Shown: in pieces, positions 45,600 to 57,210 of the stretch | How the letters are laid out: every line of letters begins with the position of its first letter | How positions within the stretch are numbered: position 1 is the stretch's first letter | From: Larix kaempferi | Lineage: Eukaryota > Streptophyta > Pinopsida > Pinales > Pinaceae | Direction: 5' to 3' | Length of the DNA stretch: 64,000 nt | Assembly (NCBI GenBank): GCA_027924585.1 | Contig: BSBM01000965.1 | Location: 124,001 to 188,000 of the forward strand | Made by a program: the position numbers and the translations under genes | The notes under the pieces: generated by a model | Seen by the model: only the letters and a program-made list of their open reading frames with translations | What the model was told of the DNA's origin: nothing | The model's database searches: none

Positions 45600-48333
45600 A
45601 TGACATTGGCATCATTGCGAATCAACAGATGGCAAGCAATTTGATTGTGTAGGTATCAAACCTTTAATCTCCGTGATAATGCCAATGTTAACCAACACAT
45701 TTTCGTATCAATGCGATTGCTAAAGTAAAACAAAGATTTTTTTAAAAATATTCAAAGCATAAGTTAATGGTTACAACCACGTAATCTTCCAACATCACAT
45801 ATCATTAATACCAAGATTTCATAAGGTAGGATTGTATTGATTCAATTAAAATCATGGTCAACATTGTAAATGATGAGAAACAATTAGTAATTGTAGCCGA
45901 GACAACCACTATCCTTTGGGGATCACTTTAGTCACTTAAGATTGAATTACCAACATTAACCCTACCTTAAGGCATGATTGAAAATTTGATAGTCCCATAG
46001 ATCTTATCTCATTACAAAATACAAAGTTCACACATGGGGATAAGTATATAAAAGATGGTGAATTTCATGATATTAATATAAATTGAGCTTTTACCTTCAT
46101 GATAGTAATGATGAGACTGGTTTTATTTTGGGAATAGAAGAATTCATCATACCAAGCATTAGCAATTGACAAACAAACTATCATATAAGGTGTTGGACTA
46201 TTAAGTCAGCAATTAGATATGATAACTGTAATGAATTTGCTTGACCTTGAATTTGCATAAATGATCGATGTTATAAAATTAGGAGCTGCTAACTTTCAGG
46301 ATTATAAACTTTACAAACAATCAACCAGAAATAAGAGACTAAATTCAAGAAAATCAATTCAAACGAAAGATGATGCTAGTCCCTTTATACCAATCAATCT
46401 ATCAACCTCTGTTGGGAGTACCTTCAAAATCAAAGATTCTGAAGGCACTCCTAAAATATCTATTAATGAGTATTGATAAAAAATGTGATATGTAACATCG
46501 TTCATAGTCATCGAGACTTTGTGTAGTGACTAAATTGGATTTTAGCGTTCCATTGATCCGAAGGGTGTTGCTTGCCAACACACTGCCACCTATGCAAGAA
46601 TCCCTAAAGTCAAGATACTAAGGCTACCATTAACACGAAAGAAGCTCTGGGGGACAGTCGTAGGTCCGACTAGAATGCATGGGCAGGGTAGCTAAGCCCA
46701 AAATCCAAAAGGATCCCCGTACGCGAACCAACCTTGGTGTATGCTCTGAATGAAAAGTGAAGGGGTATCCTCACTATTTCACCTTCGCAAGACCTCATGC
46801 TTAACTTCGGTTTCAGTGGAGCTTCTAGAACAACTTTGATGTCAATGGGTTTACATAAAACAGTCTCACTACGATTATTGAGTAATGAAAATGGTTTCGG
46901 ATAGTTAAAGTGTGTTCTAATCCGAAACCCTAGCCTAAGCTAGTTGGTGTAGTGACATCCCTAGAAAGAAAAGTTTCTATTAATATTTATAATTATTCTT
47001 TTTAAGGATTGTTCTTTACTCAAAGGTTGCAGTGCATTGTGTGGTGGGGTTGTGATAGAAATGGAAAGTACATAAAAGTAAAGAACTTTCCCAACAACAA
47101 AAGACTCTTTTTCTTATTCCGTTTATGCTCTTTCCAAAATGAAAACTAAGCAAACCTAAAAAAAGTCTCTTTTTTTTCTTTTCTTTTCAAATTCAAAACA
47201 AAGTAAACTATGCTACTTCGAAATGATCATAAGTATTACTACTTTAAACTACCAAACTCATTTTTTTCCTTTTCTGATATACGTAAAAGAAAAAGAACTC
47301 GAAAATGGAAGCAAGTAAGACCTAAAAGAGCAATGTAAGTAAGGAAAAGAAACTCTAAAGCTCACAACAATCAACTCGATGACTTGACAAAGACTTGTCC
47401 TACAAAGTTTTTAAAGGAAAAAACTTTGGGCTTGGAAAACAAAGTGAAAAGAAAACAGGGATAAGAGACACTTAAAATGGAAAGGCAGACCTCAAAGGTT
47501 GCTCCAAAGCACCAAGAACCCTAAGAAAGCACTAAGCCAAGCAAAAGGTAGGAAAGTGAACCAAAGATGACCTTACAATCACAAAGACTCAAATGGAAGC
47601 AAATCGAAAGACTTCAACTTACTTGAAACTGACAAAGCAATCAGGAAGTATCTAGACTCAAAAAGCTTTTGAAAACACCCTAAGGACTCTAACTTGGGTT
47701 CAAACCCTAAATTAAGGGCCAAGACACTGTCAAAGTGTGCTTAGTGTTGCCACAAACAGCAAATGCTACAAAACAAAGGTTTGTATACCTGCAACGAGCA
47801 TCTAGGGTACAAAAGTGCATCTATGTCCAACTAGGAACAAAGCGCAGTCTTCAAAAAGAGTCACAAACAACAAGACACCTCAAAAGTACACAAGTAAGAA
47901 AAAGATGACCTAAGGGACTTAGGAGAGGAAAAAAAGACTCAACAAGGGCATAAAGAACTCAAGGATCAGTTAAGAAAGCAAGGCAAGAGACTAGACATCA
48001 AACCAAACAAGTGCAAATCAAAACCCTACAACAAACAGAGAGTTACAGGGGTATGCGCTATTGTGTAGTGCATAAACCAACACACACTAGGAGATGTGCC
48101 CTACTATATAGTAAAGAAAGTAGAACTCATCATCAAGTATGAGCTACTGTGTATAAGGCATACTAGCGCACATGTCAGAGGAGGTCTGAAATAGGCTCTA
48201 AAACTTCCAACTGGGATGAGTCAAGCAATGGAAACAGGCTACAGTAACCTACAGAGACTATCAAAGGATAAAAAAAGCTCAACAAGTACTGGAAGGAAAG
48301 TTAATTGAGTCTCCTAGAACAGAAAACAACCGG
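45600..48333 (-). other. Long 5' leader of the Ogre-like element
   Basis: 2.7 kb without coherent coding. Near 48050-48180 there are several GTGCGCTACTGTG-like phrases resembling those in the U3 part of the element's own LTR (around 49010-49210). A T/C-rich tract lies at 47165-47195. A promoter or intron may lie here but cannot be shown. Confidence 0.55.
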
Positions 48334-48351
48334 TCCCCAGTGGAGTCACTA
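48334..48351 (-). promoter_or_regulatory. Primer-binding site, tRNA-Arg-like (decayed)
   Basis: The minus strand reads TAGTGACTCCACTGGGGA, three transitions away from TGGCGACTCCGCTGGGGA, the site seen intact at 60411. It is 3 bp from the LTR. It supports an Ogre-type origin. Confidence 0.8.
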
Positions 48352-48354
48352 ATC

Positions 48355-49371
48355 TGTTGTTTGGGAATTCTACCCTATGGCGAGGAGAGGGACACTACCA
48401 ACTTCTGGGGTGAAAGGTAAATACATTAATCATATCGCATAAGTTTCTACAAAAGGAAACAAATGAAGGTTCTTGAAGGCATACCTTATTAACGATGTTC
48501 GATCCTAGCTTTCGCTTGCTCCTTCGATCGATCCTCCACTTGATCCTCCATTCGATGATCCTGCAATACAATAGATACCTTCCTCAACATATCTTGACTG
48601 ATATAACAATGATGAAATTAAAATGCAATTTAAACATTAAATACAATCAAGCATTTAATCCAAACAAATATGCAATCCATTAAACATTTGATTGGGACGG
48701 GAAAGGTATTTCAACCTTTATTGTCAAAAGCAAATAATCAGTACAATTATACGTGATCATTCAGAGTGCTTGTGCAACTGTATCCTGGGCTCCCGCTCTT
48801 CACACTAACTTTGGAATTCCTCCAGCATAACAACCCTTAATGCATAATTTCTCCTCCTCTCTCTCATCTATCGCCCTTGTATTTATGGGACAAGGTAGGC
48901 AGTTTGTATCGAGAGGTAGTTTGATTGGGAAGTTGAGGAAGTTGCAAAACCAACTTCAACTAATCCCAATTCGTCAAATTAATATATTTTTGATTACTTT
49001 TTAAGATGTGCGCGAGTATTTCACAGTATAGTAGCGCACAATATGCAACTTCACTGCTTTACAACCAGGGTTTGCATGATTTTTTAAGGTGTACGCTAGT
49101 TTGTTTAAGCAAAGTAGGGCATACTAGCAGGTTTGCGCTACTAATATGCTTGTAGAGTAGGGCACATTCCAAGAAATGCGCTACTATGATTCCTGTAGTG
49201 TAGCGTACATGTCAAAAGGTAGGGTAAAACAGGGTCTTGTCAGCTGCTGAGGGGAAAATCAAGTCCATGCATCATCTAGGGCAATCTTGCTCTTCAATCC
49301 ATGTTGTCCTTTTGTGTGATCCACAACTTAATGTGATCACGGATGGAGAAGTGCAGATTTGACCTATAACA
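48355..49371 (-). repeat. 5' LTR of the Ogre-like element, 1017 bp
   Basis: Uninterrupted copy, TGTTGTTTGGG to CCTATAACA. It shows the empty target sites of both solo LTRs nested in the other LTR. Confidence 0.93.
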
Positions 49372-49405
49372 CTATGCCTTTACGATTGTACTTGATTACT
49401 CTTGT

Positions 49406-50265
49406 CTACTGAGGTAATAGCCTATCTTGGAATATCCCAACTGATGGAGTATTGAAATTTCTTCCATAGATAGCTTCGAAAGGACTCATCTTCAAAGAGG
49501 CATGATACTCATTATTATAAGCAAACAATACCATGTGTAAATAATCTTCCCACTCAGATGGTTTATTTGTCATATACATCCTTAACATATCTTCAATCAC
49601 TTGGTTAACTCTTTATGTGTATCCATCTGTCTGAGGGTGGTATGCTATACTCATGTTTAGACTTGTGCCAATTGCTTCAAACAATCCTTTCCACAAGTTA
49701 GAAGTAAATTTTGAATCTCTGCCTGATACTGTATATTTTGGAATACCATGAAATCTAGTTACTTCTTTCATGTAAATATCTACAATGCTAACAACTTTGT
49801 GATTTTTCTTTATCGGAATGAAGTGTTTTTCCTTAGTCAAATTATCTAACACAACCATGATAGCATAATTTTGCAATCTTGTCTTAGGAAACCTTGTGAT
49901 GAAATCCATTGTCACTACATCCCATTTCCATTCAAGAATTAGCAAAGGTTGTAACAATCCCGCTGGATGTTGATGTTCAAATTTAACCTTTCTACATTCC
50001 ATGCATCTGGCTATATACTCTTCAACATCATTCTTCATCCCTGGCCAAAAGTATTTTTTCTTACTACTTCTACTTTTTTTTGATAGCCAAAATGTCTGAT
50101 ATAAGAAACATCATGCATTTCCTTTAGAATCATATTCCTTATATATCCAGAATTGGGCACATAAGCTTTATCTTTATGCATGAGGATTATTTTTTCTTCC
50201 AACTTATACTTATCAAATTTATGTGGAATTTTATATTGTTGTAATCATTCTTTTACCTGTTGATA
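49406..50265 (-). pseudogene. Ty3/gypsy integrase fragment
   Basis: The minus-strand reading covers the region before the zinc motif (KAYVPNSGYIRNMILKEMHD), the zinc motif end (CMECRKVKFEHQHPAGLLQP), the catalytic core with VVTMDFITRFP (first Asp) and VSGRDSKFTSNLW (second Asp), and the C-terminal side (YLHMVLFAYNNEYHASLKMS). The codon expected for the catalytic Glu, just after AYHPQTDGYT, is TAA at 49613-49615. The pattern is that of chromovirus-type integrases. It is cut on the left by the 14.5-kb element and on the right by the LTR at 50277. No RT or LTR of its own is visible. Confidence 0.9.
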
Positions 50266-50276
50266 ATGGTCATATG

Positions 50277-51972
50277 TGTTGGCTTAAGCTGACCCAGAGG
50301 TTTCCAATTAGACCCAGGTTCTTTCCAGTTCTCCCTTTGACCAACAAAACCCCTTCGCACCGGCCCTTTTGGCAACAACCTGTGAGCAGGTTGAGGTCTC
50401 ACCCGAGGTGTATCTTATGGGGTACTATGGAATCAGGTTTCCACAGTAAATGATGAGTTGTTTATATGAACAAGATGCGCAGCGCAGGACAGAAGGAGTG
50501 CACTACGGGGAAAAGTGATGTGGTACGTAGCAGGATCTATGCTGCGAGCAGTACTGCACGGTGGAGGCAACACTACGGGCCTCACTAAGGGTTTCTTACT
50601 ACTGCGAATCTTCTGCTGGAACTGCGAATTACCCACACTTATCCTCTACTTGGAATATCTTGAAAGTATTAATGCACTGAAATGAATATCACTCATCCAT
50701 TCGTTCAGGCACTTACGGGTTATCTTTCAAGCATTCATTCTAGAACTTGGATTATTACAACGTGAACTGAAATGATAGACATGACTAATTGTGCTGTGTT
50801 CCTTCACTGTGTTTAAGAAAGTATTTAAACTTAAATGACTGATTCACGATCTTAACATAGAATTGAACTGTTTTCCATTCATCTGCTTCTGTGGAACCTA
50901 GCATATCACTCCCAAACTTCTCCTATTGGTAAGTGCATATCAAACTTCTCATATTACAGTATGCAAGGAAACATTCAAGCATTCATTCTATAGAAAATAT
51001 AGACAGTCATTCATTCATAAACACCATCACATAACACAGGATTTAACGTGGTTCACTTCCTCGGATGGAAAGCTACGTCCAAAAGAACAGATGGTAATAT
51101 ATTTCTTTCAAAAGGGATGGGGCAACCATTCTTAGTCTGCGCACTCAACTGCAGACTCTCCTTTCTCTCGGCTAGGTCTCTGCGCACATAGCTACAAGAC
51201 ATTTACAATATTCTCAGCTCAGAAAGATTTTACAATACAAAAAGGTTATCTCCAGATTACTCTAATAACTAGCATCTAGTATCCAAAAATAGAGCAAACC
51301 CAAAAACAAACCCCATCCCATACAAAAGTGTCTTCTTAAATAGATCATGCCCGAAGGTCATGTCTGTACAATGTCGAAGACCTAAAACCCAAAATTCTAA
51401 GGGTTTCGAAAATTGCACCGATTTTACAAACCGGCTTACTGGCTCCTGGTACCGTCTGCTTGATCATGGTGGATCTCCACATCTTCATTCTGTCGCTATC
51501 GGCCTCCCTGTCGCACGCGTGCCTATAGGATGCTTCTGCCAAACCATTTCTCTCTAATGGTTTTACCTTTTAAGCATGCCAAATGTCGCTTTCCTTAACA
51601 ACCCACGCGTGGTCGCCTTCCTATTTTTCCTATGTCCGCCGCTCGGCAATCCTAGAATATCTTTGCAAAAATGGCTGCTACCGGTCGAGCCAATAGCTAC
51701 ACTTGATACTTGTCCAACACACCACTTTGCTGGCTCCACGTGGCCTCCTAACTCCGCAGCACCGCTTCGGCGCAATACTGGTCTTCGCATCACGGCCAAA
51801 ACTTCGATGCTGTGCGCAACTCCGCAGTCTAGTCAAAAATTGGATGTTGTGCACAACTTCGCAGCATCCTCAATACTTAGCCAAAATTGTATTTCTGAGC
51901 TGCGCTCGGCTCAGCTTTCCTTGCTTGCCTAAAAAAGTGCTTCCAAAACTTTATCTCATCCTGGGCCCAACA
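50277..51972 (-). repeat. 3' LTR of the minus-strand Ty3 element, ~1.7 kb
   Basis: Begins TGTTGGCTTAAGC and ends GGGCCCAACA (inverted TGTTGG/CCAACA). The stop codon of the preceding ORF lies 13 bp from it, and the minus strand there reads GTTAGGGGCA, a weak polypurine tract. The partner LTR would lie beyond 64000, so the pair cannot be checked and the left end is inferred from termini and the end of the integrase frame. Contained frames are chance. Confidence 0.7.
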
Positions 51973-51984
51973 TGCCCCTAACAC

Positions 51985-54885
51985 TTACATGTGGCTCGTC
52001 CTCGAGCCACTGATTGTTTCAGCTATCTCACTCTGCGCCGCGACCTGTGGAACGAACTTGGCCGCGAACTCGTCATATGTACCACACAAATGCACCACTG
52101 ATTCTCTTGTATCATGCTCAACCTATTTAATTGTCTCAAGCAGTGTTGGAGTTATTTCTTGTCCAATTTGGTCTTGTACCTGCTCCTGGTTATCGCGCAG
52201 TTCTACTAACTTATCTTCAATCTGCTGCGATACCGCCATGGCATTCTCCAGGAGCTGCTATGACTGATTATCCATCTCAGTCTCTTTTTGTCGTAATTCC
52301 TGTACTTCTTTCTTTAAGACATATATCTCCTTGTATCTCGGCAGCCTTTCTTTGGGTGGCAGAGCTTTAACCTTTGCGTTCAACTTGTCCAGCGCAGTCT
52401 GTTTTTCTTGTACCGCGGTTTTGACCTGCAGTAACCCTTGATCCTCTTCAAGGGTTGTGATTTCCTGTGAAACCTTATCCAGGAGAGATTTGCACTTAGC
52501 CATCTCACTTGTAATGCTTTTCGAGGTAGCGCTCACGGCTTACTCTCTGACTTGCTGTTCAGTTAATGGCGCCTGCTTATTCAGCTTATCCTTCAATGTG
52601 GAAATATCGGCCTCATAATAAATCTCTTTATCTTGCATCTATGACTGCAAGGATCTCACCTTATCTCCGATCCTCAGAACTGTGTCTGCAGGATCATCTT
52701 GGATTACTATGCCTTTAATATCCTTCACCACATTAGATATGGTAGTCTCCAAATTTTGTCGGCGGTCCAGTTCGTTTCGTAGCTGTATTTATGCCTACAG
52801 CTGAATTTGCCTGTTTGCTGCGGTGAGCTCTGCTTGTGACTTCATCGATTCAATCGTCCGTTCATGCATCTCCTCAATGATCTGTGTGTGGATGAAGTGC
52901 AATCCTGGTAATGGGATTTTGTCTAAGTCGAGCTCTACCCTCTCGACTCCCTTTGTGTCCAAGACAACTTGTTCTGCCATCGGCAACGCAACAGCCAATG
53001 GGTCCAGATGGACAATTCTAGTCTTCGATGGTAGCGTTATTACTAGCTGTTGGCTTCCTTGCTGCGAGGTCCCTACCGACCTCCTTTCAGCCCCTGCTTC
53101 CTGCGGCAAAATAAGGCTTTTCTAGACATCATCCATTTTCTTCATTAGGCCTTGCATTGCGAGTCACGTCTTGCGCAGGTCATCCTAGATGACCATGTCC
53201 TTCCTTTCTTTAGCTGCCATAAGCTCCTTCATCTGCTCTGAGACTATTTCGGCTATCATCTCATAGTCATCATCATTGAGGACTGCCTCTGATTGAATCT
53301 TTGTGGCCTTCACCTTTTTCCTTGACCTTGGCTTCTCTGAAGTCTCAGCTTCTTTTCTCTTCCCTGTTTCTTCAATGATTGGGCATGACAGTGGGATCGG
53401 CTCATCTTCTGCTGAGTCTGTCTCTATGTCCATAACCTCTACGTAGAACTCTGGTGGCCAATATTTCATGAGGTCCTCAATATCCTGCTCATATATGATG
53501 TGCTTCCATGGGAACCACTCCGGTTTCTTCGTTTGTGCTTTCGGCGATATGAAGATACATTTCATATCCGCCTCAAAGTCGATGACGTGGATATACTTCG
53601 CCATGACCTGCTTTGTAATGCGAGGTGTCTTTGTGATTGCGTCGTGCAGCTGAATATAGTAATGGTAAAAGACTTCTGCTGTCGCATGCTGGCACTCTGC
53701 ATTTGTGCTTGCCCAGAGGTTGACGAACTTAAACCCTCTAGGATCCTTTGTGTCCATAATGACGCCCGCATAATCTCGCGGCTCCTTCCATCCACACAAA
53801 GCAATCAGGACAATGATCCAGGTGAAATGGAACTGGCTGCCATTCACCTGTGTGTCATTGAGTTCTTCAAGGAACTCATTCAACAGAAACTGACACCAAT
53901 TAAAGTTCTTGCCTTCGGCCGCTACGGCACCAAGGAGTATTGCGCTCGCAGGCACCTCCGGAGGCCTAGCTATTTTGAGTATCTTACCTACGAGCAACTG
54001 TGTTACAAATCTTGTTGCTCTGTCCTCTATATATTTTGTTGAGAAACCTCTTTTTTCCTTCACCACTAGATGGGTTTTCTTCATCTTCTCAACAACCTCT
54101 TTTTCTTTGCTCTTCCCCTGGAATAATTGCTTAGGATCCTTACCACGCTTTCTTAGCTCGGTGATGCGATGGATCAAATCGATGTTAATATCAATGTTCC
54201 TGTCCAGCCACAGATAACCTTGGTGGATTCGCGCCATGAGTGTGAGAACCATGATATTAAGTTCCGGGAAACGGTCAACATGTGGCAATCTCAGCAAGTT
54301 CAGTAGCCTCGACTGAACGATGGGTGCTAGCCAACTGTCAGCTACCAAGTTCAGAGTTCCCTTGGAATCCTTTTTCTAGCACATATACTAGTCTGGTTGA
54401 AAATATCGGTATTTGGGAACATCTGGCTCGTCTTTATTCATTCCCAAGAGGTTATAATCCTCCCATTTACAATCTGCTATCTTTCCCATCAGATTCTTAG
54501 CAACGTTTACATGCTTTGAGATAGGTGACAGTGGGATGTCGTATCTCACATTTTTGGACAATTTAAACACAGGGGCATTTAGTGCCCGTGGGGAGATATA
54601 TTCGGGTGTCATCTTCAAGGGTTATGCCTGAAAGACTGGCAATTTTTGTGCCAAGGAGCCCATCATTATGATGTTGGATCGAGGTGCAGTTACGACTTTT
54701 CCTTTATCTTTTTATTTTTCCTGCATCATCGGATTAATTCTTGGTGATCTGTGGGATCCTTCACCTTGTTCTACGGTGACCTTCTTAACTAGAGTATTCA
54801 TTAACTGCTGAATCCTTCCATGCTAAAAGAGCCTCAGTGCTTCTTCAATGGTCAGTTATTCGTCTCTATAGGAAGGTTCAAACAT
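51985..54885 (-). pseudogene. Long unknown ORF 3' of pol (extra ORF), 967 codons
   Basis: A single frame from ATG 54885 to TAA 51985, interrupted by about fourteen stop codons, most explainable as C-to-T or G-to-A changes (CAG/TGG to TAG, CAA to TAA). The longest clean part is 387 codons (53185-54348). Visible parts are an N-terminal 180 residues, then LNIMVLTLMARIHQGYLWLD, a Lys-rich region, GKNFNWCQFLLNEFLEEL, FTWIIVLIALCGWKEP, KYIHVIDFEADMKCIFISPK, a basic stretch like a nuclear signal (KRKEAETSEKPRSRKKVKAT), then about 350 residues of predicted coiled coil. No enzyme or envelope domain is recognised. It lies between integrase and LTR, where Tat-lineage elements can carry extra ORFs. Function unknown. 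Confidence 0.7.
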
Positions 54886-55000
54886 TCACTAATGAGGTAG
54901 CGGCTAAGGCAGACAAAATACAGATGGCTACTAGCTGAGAGAGGTTAATCACAAGAAATTCTAAGTGCTCGGTAATGCCCGCGAATCTCCCAACGGTGTT

Positions 55001-55007
55001 ATTTATA
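55001..55007 (-). promoter_or_regulatory. TATA-like box upstream of the long 3' ORF
   Basis: The minus strand reads TATAAAT, 116 bp before the ATG at 54885, in locally GC-rich sequence (CTACCGCGCC upstream). Position fits an internal promoter for the extra ORF, but no other promoter evidence is available. Confidence 0.4.
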
Positions 55008-55009
55008 GG

Positions 55010-55485
55010 CGCGGTAGAACCTCTCCCGTTCCCTTCAACGGCTAGATAAGCAATTAATGTGGTGTCCGTTGGTGAATTTGAGCAGATCCTTCGGTCTTTT
55101 CTGTCGTCGGCGTGCTCAGAACGACTATCTTCTCTTTAAATGCTGAAGTGGTTGCTACAACGGTCATCTATCGGCTATTTTTCTGAAAAGCCATGCAACG
55201 GCTATTTTTGTCCGAGTGTTGCGCCGAATTACGCGACAAGCCATCTGCAACCCTGCGTGGCTACTTCGTATTGCCAAAAATTTCCAACTGCGTGGCTTCC
55301 ACTCTAAATATATATTTTTCTTCTTTTGTTTTTTCCTTCCGCGCAGCTTCAACAGTGCTGTGCGGTGCATAGATCATTCTTCTTATCATACCTTCTTCCT
55401 TTTATCATACATGTACAGACTCCTTTACATTTCTAGTGTCCACTTTCAACTGTACTTGACACTTAGAACTTCCTTCCTTTGTTCG
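55010..55485 (-). other. Spacer between integrase and the long 3' ORF
   Basis: 476 bp, no coding. It contains GGCGCGGTAG near 55008, a motif repeated at 59624, 59704 and in the array at 60658-60835. A T-rich tract lies at 55300-55345. Confidence 0.5.
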
Positions 55486-56682
55486 TTATTTAGGGTTCTG
55501 TGAAGCAGTGCTATCATGGTATAGCTTTAGCCTGCTTCCATTTATCAAAGTTGGCAAGGTATCACCAGCTAAATTGGCTAGCTGGACCGCACCAGTGTTA
55601 GTAACATGTATCATAGTATATGGTCCAAGCCAATGCATCTTAAATTTACCAGGGAATTTCATGAATTTTCTATCATACAGGAGGACTAGATCACCTACCT
55701 GAAAACACTTGTTCTTTATATGGCGATCATGCCATGCTTTCTTGCGGTCCTTCTGAGGTTGCTGGTGGAAGCCTACGATGAAGCAATCTTCCTCCAAGCC
55801 CAGTAAGTGTAGTAATCTTTCTTCTAGAGCTTCACAGTTTTCCATCCCTGTGAATGCAGCCATTCTCAAACTAGGGACAATATATTCCATAGGCATTATA
55901 GCCTCCTGCCCATAAACCAACCGAAAGGGTGCCTGTCCTATCAATTTCTTGCATGTGGTCCTGTATGCCCATAGCACAAATGAGACGCGCAGGTCCCAAT
56001 CGTCTCTATTGACATTGCACACCTTAGTGAGTGCATTCTCCAATATTTTATTGAAAGCTTGTACAGTACCATTCGCCTGTGGATTATATGGAGTACTGCG
56101 CTGATGACGAATGTGGAATTCCTCTGTAAGTGCCTCAATCGTCTTGTTCAAAAAGTGAGTACCTTGGTCACTCATCAAAATCTTCGGACAGCCAAATCTA
56201 GTGAGTATTTCTTCAAAAATAAACCGTGCATCAGTACTGGTGCTGCAGTCCTTAACTGGTTTTGCTTCTGCCCATATGGTGACGTAACCCGTAGCAGTAA
56301 TAATATACCTTGCACTCGTTCTTTTTCCTGGTGGGTTTATAGGACCCACAAAGTCTATTGCCCATTTTTCAAATGGCTGCAGTGTCAACTATGGATTCAA
56401 TGGAATCTCATCTCGGCATGATGGTTTTCCTATCCTCTGACAGACATCACAGTTCCTGCAATGTTCTTTGGCATCTTTATGGAGTGTAGGCCACCATAGC
56501 CCTGCGCGCAATATCTTCTGCGCAGTAGCCCTTTCTGCATAGTGACCTCCCGCGATTCCTGAGTGTGCGTTGGCTAGAATAAATGGCTTCTCATGATCGA
56601 GTACGCACCTGCACAGGACTTCATCCATCCCAAGTTTGTATAAGTGTCCTGCAATTATAGTGAAGTCCGCGGTGCGCACCAC
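55486..56682 (-). pseudogene. Ty3/gypsy integrase
   Basis: The zinc-binding HHCC region is readable (HSGIAGGHYAERATAQKILR, then CRNCDVCQRIGK), then a stop, then the core. [19 protein letters not shown] holds the first Asp and [20 protein letters not shown] the second. In the third motif, [18 protein letters not shown], the expected catalytic Glu is Gln (codon CAA at 56061-56059). The C-terminal SH3-like part follows ([30 protein letters not shown]) and ends SRLKLYHDS. No chromodomain is seen. The frame is the same as RNase H and RT upstream. It would insert element DNA; the Glu change should abolish that. Confidence 0.93.
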
Positions 56683-56904
56683 TAACTATTTTTTTTGCTG
56701 GACCGAGAATTCCTGGGGTGCCAGCCCCATGGTTAGGAAGTCAATGATATCCTTACAATAATCATCGGCAACCTGTATACTAAATAACTGCGCATTAGGT
56801 AGAGTGTCTTCAATATTCGTTGGCTCCTCTCCTGACTCGATCCTTGACAGATGATTAGGTCCCAAGTCCAGTCTACCTGGCTTGACAATAATTTCAAAGT
56901 CATA

Positions 56905-57210
56905 TTCCTAGAACAGCAATAGCCATCGGCATATGCGTCCCCCTAACACTGGCTTGTTGACCAAATATTTCAACGCAGAATGGTCAGTAAACATAAGGAA
57001 GTGCGATCCAAGCAAGTAGTGTCTAAATTTCTGTAGGGCATATACCATCGCAAAGCCTTCCCTCTCAGTAGTAGTATAGTTCTTCTTTGCTGTTGAAAGC
57101 TTTCTGCTAGAAAATGCAATAGGGTGGTCAATACCTCCCTCTCCTGGATGAGCTAACACGATCCCCAGGGAAATACATGATGCATCAAAATGGACATGGA
57201 ATGGCTTCAT
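56905..57210 (-). pseudogene. Ty3/gypsy RNase H
   Basis: In frame after RT across a TAG that replaces a Trp codon. Catalytic residues are visible: Asp in FHVHFDASCISLGI, Glu in YTTTEREGFAMVYALQKF and Asp in MFTDHSALKYLVNKP. It ends LLLF followed by TAG in place of Gln. The 220 bp to the integrase zinc motif read the connecting region with further stops. It degrades the RNA strand during DNA synthesis. Confidence 0.92.

Larger units (their letters stand above)
34831..49371 (-). mobile_element. Ogre/Tat-like LTR retrotransposon without pol, 14.5 kb
   Basis: LTR pair: 48355-49371 (1017 bp) and 34831-37844. The left LTR contains two nested solo LTRs; subtracting both with their duplications leaves 1018 bp. 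Flanks are CTATA (34826-34830) and CTATG (49372-49376), a target duplication with one change. A tRNA-Arg-like primer site lies next to the right LTR. The minus-strand order is long leader, extra ORF (45590-43771), 1.8-kb spacer, gag-protease (41940-39931), minisatellites, 3' spacer and LTR. Great length, an extra ORF before gag and this primer site are features of Ogre-type Tat elements. I find no RT or integrase, so it is non-autonomous. Confidence 0.88.

Noticed and set aside
51563-51981. GC-richer overlapping frames suggesting a gene
   Set aside because: Lies in the U3 part of an LTR just outside its 5' minus-strand end; no motif is recognised.
53500-54042. 180-codon plus-strand frame
   Set aside because: Antisense shadow of the long minus-strand ORF, which has the more consistent coding signal.
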